Shown here: positions 56,515 through 64,000 of the stretch, one piece after another | How positions within the stretch are numbered: the first letter of the stretch is position 1 | Layout: each line of letters begins with the position of its first letter | Origin: Calonectria ilicicola | Lineage: Eukaryota; Ascomycota; Sordariomycetes; Hypocreales; Nectriaceae | DNA length: 64,000 bases | Assembly (NCBI GenBank): GCA_020809705.1 | Contig: CP085830.1 | Span: 1,736,001 to 1,800,000, forward strand | Direction: 5' to 3' | Notes under the pieces: model-generated | Databases searched by the model: none | What the model was told of the DNA's origin: nothing | Seen by the model: only the letters and a program-made list of their open reading frames with translations | Made by a program: the position numbers and the translations under genes

Positions 56515-57672
56515 ATGGCCGAAAACTACATTCTTCATATTACCGCTGGGCCTTGTTATGACGATGACCAACAGGTCGAAGTTCCCGTCAACGTAGCCCA
56601 GCCAATCCACATCTCTAGCGATCTTGCCGACATTGAGCTTAATGTTCGCGTGCAGGACTACAAGGGCCTGCCGAGGGGTTCCCCAGAGACGTCTCCCTAC
56701 TTCTCCACCGAGCCTCATGCATACAATCAGGACCAGTATAGCATATCGTTTCGATTCACTCCCAAGAGGCCGTCGGGCGACGATGGGCTTGGCATCACGG
56801 CCACTAGCCTGCAATTCGGCAATGACTTTGATCACCCTATTCGTGATCGCCTCCCGCCTGGTTTCAATACTGCCATGGGCATTGTCAAATGGTGGATCGA
56901 CCCTGGCCTGGAGGGAGACGCTTATGCGGACAAGCCCTACCTGTATGGCCCCGCACTGAGCAGCTTCAACACCGTCTACGTTGGCCCCGGTGAGCTTGAT
57001 GAAGAAAAGGGTGGCCTTTGGTTTGACGAGGGTGGAGATGAGACTGGTCTACAGACCCGCGAGGAGTTTGGCGCCCCTGACACAAGCAAAGCACGGATGA
57101 AGTGGGCTCTTCGCGCAGACAGCAAGGAGAAGTGGGTATGGGAATACGATCGCACCTATGGCCTGGACTTTTTTAACCCGTATCTCGACTTTGCGAACCT
57201 AGCTTTGAAGCTGCCTGGGTTCCAGTTGCCTATTATGAAATATTGGGATGGTCAAGGCCTCAAGTAAGAACCCCTTTCATTTTTCGTTTTGATCTCTTGT
57301 CCCAGAGGTTCCCTGATAGAACCCCAAAGAGGGCACACATTCAAATGAACATGCTTCTCACACCTTTTTTTATTTACTCGTCTCAGGTCCAGCCAGAAAC
57401 GCTCGCACCAGCTCAGATATGTCTTGCGGAACAAGGAGACAGACCAGACGTACATGGTCATTCTCTTCACACTGTACCACAAGGACCATGTCAATGAGGA
57501 TGGATCCCTCAAGGAGAGCGCCAAGGAATCTCTCCAGGAGATTCATGACACTCCAACTCTAGATGGGGAGATAGAGAATGGTGATGACAAGGCATCAAAA
57601 GTCGAAGAAACGCTGGACTTAAAGGTCAATGGGGAAGAGACCAAAAAGACAAGCTCTGACGACGTAGACTAA
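56515..57672 (+). CDS. Duc1/DUF1769 (UPF0590) family protein
   Basis: Two exons (56515-57263 and 57387-57672; 123-nt intron with donor GTAAGA) encode 344 aa. The start MAENYILHITAGPCYDD and the blocks SISFRFTPKRPSGDDGLGI, FGNDFDHPIRDRLPPGFNTA, WWIDPGLEGDAYADKPYLYG and KWVWEYDRTYGLDFFNPYLDF are characteristic of this family. The first half of the C-terminal part (LRYVLRNKETDQTYMVI) is on exon 2, followed by an acidic, low-complexity tail. Relatives in fission yeast (Duc1) bind phosphoinositides at ER-plasma-membrane contacts. The family name is solid; the role in this organism is inferred from that relative. Confidence 0.88.
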
Positions 57673-59660
57673 ATGGTGGCGCTGTGGCATCAACGAATTG
57701 AATCCCCGGGACGTCTTGCCCGAGGACAAAAGGGAAATGAAGGGCTTCAATGACATCAAGACATATTCATTGTATTATTGATCTCGAGGAAATTACCAAT
57801 CAGTTATTCTTACTGAACGTCCTTCCTCGACCGCTGCGAGGGGTGTTGATCTAGTATTGCCTCGCGGACTTGAGCCCCCGCAACAATTTCTGGACGGCAT
57901 CAAAACCGAATTATTAATTGAAAAGTGAATTACCAATCTGCCGGGCTTATGATATTGAGCAGCCCACTGCCGTCACGGGTAGTGCTCATCCGGGGCGCGT
58001 CAACGGACTTGGCCCCCCGGCGAACGCTGTTGATCACAAAGGTTGCAACGATCGGCTGGGAATACCAGCCCCTTGGTACGGATTTATGTCGGTGTCTCAA
58101 CACGTGAAACAATGATGAGGAGGCTTCAATAACATTGACGTTGTCGGATACGAGTGTCGGGAATGGGAGCGGGGATGAAAAAAGAGGGGTCACGTGAACC
58201 GCACTGGCCCTGCTGCCGCCTGCGCCTGCAGCTGTATGTAAGCATATCGTGCTTTGGGCTCCTTGCGCTTTGCCTTTTGCGAGGTGTCGGACCGACGTCA
58301 CCAAGCTAACTAGCTAGAGAGCTCCTCTATGTCAAACGACAACAGCTATCATCCCCACGGACCTCAAAAACGACGCCTTGCTGCACACGCGTCGCACGCT
58401 TCGCACGCTGCTGCCGTTCCCTTGGCCACGTGCGAGCTGAACATGAGCATGACGGATCCGCTTTGGTTGGGGTGGAGGTGCTGTGAGTGACGCTGCAGTG
58501 TTCCCCAGATCTCCGTCATACATGCAACTCGAACGAACTCGCGGAACCGAACCACAACTCCGCTCCTCCGAGCTGCCAACCAACTGTCGAAGCGATTACA
58601 CAAATCACACATCCGGTAATAGTCGGTCATAAACAGGCCCCCCGCATACGCAAACCCTAGCTATCGCCCGGAATCTAGACTTGCCTGGGCTGACGCCAAG
58701 ATGTCTGCCCCCACCAGCCGCGGCGCCCTTCATTTGGTCACCGCGGGAGCTCTCTTTTTCTCTCCCCCCTCTGGATTGGGCCTCGGCACAATCTCGCTAG
58801 AACCTAGTTGTTGCACTGCTAGCCCGCTTCAGACATACTCAATGACGCCCTATGGCCAGGGTGCAAATGCCGAAACAAGCTCGATTGGCTCACAGACCAG
58901 CTGGTGTCACCATGCGTCATCTCCTTATTATTCCCGGCCACGCCTCGGATTAAATGAGCTCGGACTGGTGGGGCAGAGCTCCATCAGGGACCTAAAGCGG
59001 GGAGGCCAATGCCTCTGAAAAACTTAACACCAGTCAGATGCCGGCTTTTGTTTTTCCCATACTATTCCCATCAACTATTATCCGCTTTCAATAGTCTCGA
59101 ACATCCAAGCGAGCCCCTGTCCCTATCACCTCTCAGGAAACGCCATGTATATGCCACCCCCCATCACCAGTGGACCCGGCCAAGAGCCAAATCACACAGC
59201 TCGCAGGCCGTCGACAAACCAGCTTCTTGATATGTGTTTTCTTGTCCAAGCCACCACCAACTGATCGTCAACACCACCTCACCTTGGCCAACCTGCATTA
59301 GCGCCCAACTCCTCTTGGCCCTCAAGCGGGTCTCGGGCTCGGGGGGCATAATAAAATCTTTCCGGTCAGCTTGCGGAGCCTTGGACAAGTGGCATTTATT
59401 CCCGTTGAGATCCCGCCTGCCGCCATGGTCTCGTCCCCCGTATTCTAGCTTCGGGGCTATAAACCGGGATTGCCCCAATGGATACACCTCTTCCTTCTCG
59501 GCCTCCCCATTGATAAATCCCATGTCCGCCCAGTTTCTGTCCTTTCTCCAAAACAGATCCACCAGTAATCAAACGGTTCCTGCTCTCTCGACAACACCTG
59601 TGTCAAAATACCACCCTACCTCGTCTCTTTGATTTGCTATGCGAAATAATCACAGCCACC
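57673..59660. other. 2-kb gene-poor region, promoter of the MFS gene
   Basis: Several frames exist (for example an 88-codon minus-strand frame at 58364-58630), but none has a domain or splice support. A pyrimidine-rich leader runs before 59661. Confidence 0.5.
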
Positions 59661-61517
59661 ATGTCCTCGAAACCTGAGTCGCGCTGGGACGGGGACACTC
59701 CAGTCCTTGAGCAGGGCGAGCTAGAAATCAATGTCGACAACAGCCTTGCCCCGAAGGTTGCGCCTGGAGCCATACCTATCCGCGATGAAGCTATTTCCTA
59801 CATATACTTTTCCTTCGCCAGCGAACTACCCGAGACTCCAACACACCAAGAGGTCGGCCTTCCAGACGATGTGCAAAAGCCACCTTGCCCCGACTTGAAA
59901 CACTATACCAACCCTTTAACCTGGCCTTTGGCGAGAAAGAACCTTTTGCTCGCACTTTCATGTATTGCGACGTTTCTCACAGCTTACACCGCCGGTGCAT
60001 ACTCACCTCCTTCAGCCCTTATGGCCAAGGATCTGGGGACTAGTCATTTGGCTGCTCTTGTTGGAATCACAACATTTTGCATGGGGTTTGCATTTGCGCC
60101 AATGGCCCTTGCCCCGATTTCCGAAATCTGGGGACGATACCCCGTCTTTGTGCTTGCCGGCGTTGTCTACGTCATCTTTCAGGCTATATGCCCGTTGATG
60201 ACAAACCTTGCTGGCATGCTGGTTGCCCGATTCCTGGTCGGAGTTGGAGGTTCAGTTTTCAGCTCCGTAGTTGGCGGTGTAATTGCCGACCTGTGGGACA
60301 AAGAAGAGAGAAATACGCCAATGTCCCTGTTTAGCGGCTTTGTGCTGGCAGGGACGGGCGTAGGCCCACTTGTCTCGGCGGCTTTCATGACTGGCATGAG
60401 CAACAAGACTAAGGCGTGGAAGTGGACTTTTTGGCATCAAGTTATACTGGATGGCGTCCTTCTGCTTGCCATTGTTTTCCTATTTCGCGAGAGTAGGGCA
60501 TCCGTTCTGTTGTCGCGAAAAGCAAAGAAGCTTAACGCGTGGTATGAACAACTTGAGAATGCCGGGTTCAATGGAGTTTGGGTCACTGAGGTTGAGGATG
60601 ACACTGCTGTAGAATCCTCCTCCTCTACAATAAAGACTTTGCAAGGTGGGCCGGCTGAGGATGAGTACGGCTCTCGGCGCGGAGGTAATGCGCGACGTCG
60701 ATTGCGAAGAATTCGATGGGTCGTCAAGGCCGACGAAGAACGGGAGTCACTCACCAAAATGATTTCGACATCGGTGCAGCGCCCGTTCTTCCTCCTCTTC
60801 ACTGAACCAGTCGTCTTTTGCTTTTCTCTCTGGGCTGCCTTCTCATGGGGTGTATTGTACTTGTCATTTTCAGTAGTGCCATATCTCTACGCGAACAAGC
60901 TCAACTTGTCTAGCCGTGTTTATATCGCCATGATAGCTTCAGCAATTGCGGCAACTACTGTGGGCATTCTCCAAGAGCGTCTGACGAAACACCCTCAGTG
61001 GCGAAAGCAAGAGGAGGCAGAGAAGCCTCAATCTGGGTCTCCGTTTTGGGCATTCATGCGGAAGCATTTCCCCGCCGAGGCACCAGAGGCTCGGCTATAT
61101 TTTGCTTGCATCACGGCTCTTTTTCTTCCTGCAGGCCTTTTCGGTGCCTTCCTGGCCCCGAGCGGTTCTCGGGATTATGCAATTGCCATTGGAATCGGAT
61201 TCGCTAACTGGGGTATTTATTCGGTGTATTTGGCAACCTTCAACTACCTTGCTGACACGTATCACATCTATGCCTCTTCGGCACTCGCTGCTCAGAGCTT
61301 TTGTCGAAACGTTCTTGGTGGCTCTTTCCCACTGGTCACGGCCATCATGTTTGACAATCTTGGCTTGAAGGGTGCTGGGTGTCTTCTTGGTGGCATTGCT
61401 AGCGGCCTAACGCTTATCCCTTGGGTTTTGGTCTTTTTCGGGAGCAGAATTCGCTCAAGAAGTAAATTTGCTATTGTAAGTCTGCCATGCTCTTTTCCTA
61501 AATTACCCGAACACTGA
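59661..61517 (+). CDS. MFS drug:H+ antiporter (DHA1-type)
   Basis: The frame reads 618 aa from ATG 59661 (GCCACCATG) to the in-frame stop at 61517. It has a long cytosolic N-tail, then 12 membrane segments. The first reads LLALSCIATFLTAYTAGAYS and the second SHLAALVGITTFCMGFAF. Family marks include SEIWGRYPVFV, ARFLVGVGGSVFSSVVGG, WKWTFWHQVILDG, and in the C-half PVVFCFSLWAAFSWGVLYLSF and RNVLGGSFPLV. Relatives export polyamines, azoles and other toxic compounds. The central loop is long and Arg-rich. A donor-like GTAAGT at 61476 is followed by acceptors at 61520 and 61528, so the C-terminus may instead end with SLQ at 61540, or further on. No neighbour defines a substrate. Confidence 0.85.
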   Translation: MSSKPESRWDGDTPVLEQGELEINVDNSLAPKVAPGAIPIRDEAISYIYFSFASELPETPTHQEVGLPDDVQKPPCPDLKHYTNPLTWPLARKNLLLALSCIATFLTAYTAGAYSPPSALMAKDLGTSHLAALVGITTFCMGFAFAPMALAPISEIWGRYPVFVLAGVVYVIFQAICPLMTNLAGMLVARFLVGVGGSVFSSVVGGVIADLWDKEERNTPMSLFSGFVLAGTGVGPLVSAAFMTGMSNKTKAWKWTFWHQVILDGVLLLAIVFLFRESRASVLLSRKAKKLNAWYEQLENAGFNGVWVTEVEDDTAVESSSSTIKTLQGGPAEDEYGSRRGGNARRRLRRIRWVVKADEERESLTKMISTSVQRPFFLLFTEPVVFCFSLWAAFSWGVLYLSFSVVPYLYANKLNLSSRVYIAMIASAIAATTVGILQERLTKHPQWRKQEEAEKPQSGSPFWAFMRKHFPAEAPEARLYFACITALFLPAGLFGAFLAPSGSRDYAIAIGIGFANWGIYSVYLATFNYLADTYHIYASSALAAQSFCRNVLGGSFPLVTAIMFDNLGLKGAGCLLGGIASGLTLIPWVLVFFGSRIRSRSKFAIVSLPCSFPKLPEH

Positions 61518-61540
61518 CAGAAAGACAGTCTTTGCAGTAA

Positions 61541-61895
61541 GCGCGCTTCCGTCACACGGATGCCGTATCACCATTGAGCCTTTGGCTCGCGTGGGGGTGG
61601 ATGCTTGTTTTTACTTACCTTTTTTTTTTTTTTTTAAACCAAAAAGCCTTCGAGATTGGGGTTTACCAGAAAGTGATGATGAATATCGAATGAGTGATGA
61701 AGAAAAAAGTAGTTTTGTTAGAATAGATGTTAGCGCGCTCTTGGAATTGGTTGCATCTGAGGAGTTTGGCAGAGCGTTATGAGACCTTCAGGGCAAGTTG
61801 TAATACCTGAACGCATTATCCTTCTTCGTATTTTACTAGTACAATATATCTATGTGTGCACAAGCGCATCCTTTTTTCTTCCCATCAAGATGAGA
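61541..61895. other. Convergent 3' region with T16 run
   Basis: Contains T16 at 61620-61635 and AT-rich sequence between the convergent MFS and unknown genes. No gene is seen. Confidence 0.5.
61620..61635 (+). repeat. T16 homopolymer
   Basis: Sixteen thymines downstream of the MFS gene, in the 3' region. Confidence 0.85.
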
Positions 61896-63989
61896 CTAGC
61901 CAGAAGTTTCCGTATCACTCGTCACAACCCGCGACTTCTTGCTCTTTGCTTTTCCATACGTGCTAAACATCTTCATGATTCGTTTCTTATCGACACCTGC
62001 CTCAACCAGCCCACTCCCCTCTCCGCGTTGTTCTCCTAAGCCGGCACCGTCGGTGCTGGAGCTCCAAGCTCGACCCCTCAATGTTAGCAACGAGCCAACC
62101 ACGGGCGGGAGAAATGCGTTTCCGTCAGCATCGAGGACTGGTGGGGGTAGCTGCACACATCCCTCCCACGGCGCCAATTCCATGGTTGCATCCGCGGAGG
62201 CAAGTGTGTCATGCTCATCCAAAGTGATGCGCCCGTCTCCAAAGTCGACGTAAGCCCTCTGCCCACCAAGTCGCGGCCAGATGGTCGACGGAGCGACCCG
62301 ATAGGCGTGGTGCTCGAGATTTGCCTGGGAGGGCCGAAAAAAGGTTTGGATGAAGCGGTGGGTGTACGGCTCGCTGAACCCGCACATTCGAATCGAGTCG
62401 ACGCGGTCACGGAGCCGAAGTAAGTGATTGCACATGAGCAAATATGAGTCAGGACAGTAGTCGGCTCGGTGGAGGACAAAGTACGGGCTCGTTGGTGTTT
62501 TGTCGCTGGCTTCGCTTTGGAATGCCGCATCGATGCCGTCTTCGTATTCTTGGGATGAATATTCCCCAGGCTCCTCCGGGACAGAGTAGCATTTGGAAAG
62601 GCGGACTGGCGAGGAAGTACGTGGTCTTTCTGGAGGAGGCGAGAATACCATGGGGTCGTCGGCCATTGAAGCTGGCTCAGATCTCTGGCTTAGTTGGCTA
62701 TAGTTGCTCGCCTCACTGGACCGCCCAGCCCGGGACTTGAAAGATGATGGAGCCTGGTCTCTCTGGCCGTAAAAGCGCCGACATAGTAAAATCAAGCTAC
62801 TGAGCGGTCGGGATACATCTCGTCGCAGCTGCGAAGTGACAAATTTGCGTAGCAGAGCCTCAACATGATCTACGGCCGGTAGTAAGCCGACAGCATGAGG
62901 ACTGGGTCCACACGAGAGACGCGTCATATCCAGCTCAATGACGATGTCTCGTGCATATATGCCGTATTTGTTGAGCCATGTTGTCGCTAGTGGGTTGATT
63001 CTTGGGCCCACAAAGAGAGAGAAGGTCGCGTGAAGCGGGACGTCGAGTAGAAAGGCGATCAAAATATCAGCGCGGAATCCAAATGATACCTCGAAATATG
63101 GCTGAAGCGGCTGAAGGGCTGTTTTTGAGGATTGCAAATCGTCACTCCGCCAACAATCTCGATCAAACGGAGTCAAGTTTAGACGAAGCGGTTTACCTTG
63201 CAGTTGCGGCGCCAACAGAAACCGACAGATTTGTAAACGTACACTGTCCGGTAGACTAAAGTAGCTCTCATTGGATCTCCCGCGCCCATGGCGTTCAAAA
63301 TATTGTGTCAGGTTGTCGCTGAATGTGGCATCATCGTTGCCGGCATTTTGACCTCGAGCGTTCTTGTGGTAGACAGCATCAAAAGTTCGATCCCATGGAG
63401 GGATTGTTTGCTGATGCGTGCTGGACACATCTGATTTGAACGACTCGGATCGCTTCTGGCCAGTGGGATGGCGTGTGTTATCAGGAAATGGAGATGATAG
63501 CGACCGCTGGGAGTCGGATTTGGTCCGATCTCGAACCTTGCCTAGATCTGGTTAGTTCTTCAGAAACAAATGTGCAACTTTGCAGCAAATTCGAGCATTT
63601 GCAATCATTCTAGGAACCCACTCATATTGACTCTCGGGGAGTATCTTTGGCGCATCTAATATCGCAGGGTGGCATTTCTTTGTCAAAGTCGCAGGAAGTG
63701 TTGCTGAGAGCCGAGGAGTAAGGGAATACTTAAGCGAGGTGCTGATGTTGTGAGGCGAGGCTGAATCACTGTTGAGAAATTGAGTCACAAGCAATCATAT
63801 GTCATTTCTTATTCACATTCAACTTGGCCGGTCATTCCTGGCTAGTTTGTGTTTTCCCTTATGGGACGTGCGCTTTTTCGGCGCGTGCAGTATTTCTCAA
63901 AGAAAGTGGGAGATCGGGTTGACTTACACCAACGACTGCCAGTAGTCACGGGGCATTTGTGACAACTTGGGATTATCCACACGAGCCAT
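61896..63989 (-). CDS. Uncharacterised 617-aa fungal protein, first exon near the right edge
   Basis: I rebuilt three exons: 63928-63989, 63618-63768 and 61896-63536. The long frame has no ATG start of its own: its stretch MSSTHQQ begins with GTG and the frame extends upstream. A 62-nt exon beginning ATG at 63989 (MARVDNPKLSQMPRDYWQSL) with donor GTAAGT, and a second exon (DSASPHNISTS), supply the start. The junction from exon 2 to 3 uses a weak GTTCCT donor, so that boundary is tentative. The protein has a Ser-rich middle (SSEASNYSQLSQRSEPAS) and conserved-looking segments (LPDSVRLQICRFLLAPQ, PYFVLHRADYCPDSYLLMC, RVAPSTIWPRLGGQRAYVDF) but no domain that I recognise. LPDSVRLQICRFLL is faintly F-box-like. 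Confidence 0.6.
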
Positions 63990-64000
63990 CCTATCCAAAG

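Noticed and set aside
58364..58630. 88-codon minus-strand frame with CDLC and CEAC patterns
   Set aside because: Spacing does not fit a zinc finger, and no splice or promoter support was found.

Overview
The window is nuclear DNA of a filamentous ascomycete, most likely a Sordariomycete and probably Hypocreales. The genes are eukaryotic: short spliceosomal introns (about 45-70 nt with GTRNGT-like donors, CTAAC/CTGAC-like branch points and YAG acceptors), gaps of 0.3-4.6 kb, and proteins such as the proteasome subunit Rpn2, the RNA triphosphatase Cet1, the ribosome-biogenesis WD40 protein Jip5, mitochondrial sulfite oxidase and a UapA/UapC-type purine permease. I cannot name the genus. I rebuilt exon structures by hand and support 20 protein-coding genes. 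I found no convincing tRNA, rRNA, transposon or CRISPR array.

Layout. 1-9.3 kb is an accessory, catabolic-looking stretch: a secreted beta-helix protein (+), a TauD/TfdA-type 2-oxoglutarate dioxygenase (-) divergent from a DAL5/allantoate-type MFS anion permease (+), then a flavin monooxygenase (+). The dioxygenase and permease share an 876-bp promoter rich in GATA elements. 9.7-12.9 kb holds Jip5 (+) and a truncated Fe-ADH/maleylacetate-reductase-like protein (-). A 4.6-kb gene-poor stretch follows. 17.6-30.3 kb holds the purine permease (+), an 862-aa uncharacterised protein (-), an APC/LAT-type amino-acid permease (+) and Cet1 (-). 32.8-38.8 kb holds Rpn2 (+) and sulfite oxidase (-), tail to tail. 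After another gene-poor stretch, 42.4-48.1 kb holds an F-box protein (-), a small cupin (+) and an alpha/beta hydrolase (-). 51.3-54.4 kb holds a small unknown protein (+) and a cytochrome P450 (-). 56.5-64.0 kb holds a Duc1/DUF1769 protein (+), a DHA1-type MFS exporter (+) and an unknown 617-aa protein (-) whose first exon is at the right edge.

How genes may work together. The best candidate for an undescribed unit is the dioxygenase-permease-FMO group at 2.7-9.2 kb: uptake of an organic anion followed by oxidative release of N or S, with nitrogen-type GATA control suggested by the shared promoter. Its substrate cannot be read from sequence. The mitochondrial sulfite oxidase about 30 kb away would detoxify sulfite if the substrate were a sulfonate, but that link is inference. 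The core genes (Jip5, Cet1, Rpn2, sulfite oxidase) are ordinary housekeeping genes, with some lineage-specific details noted in the findings.
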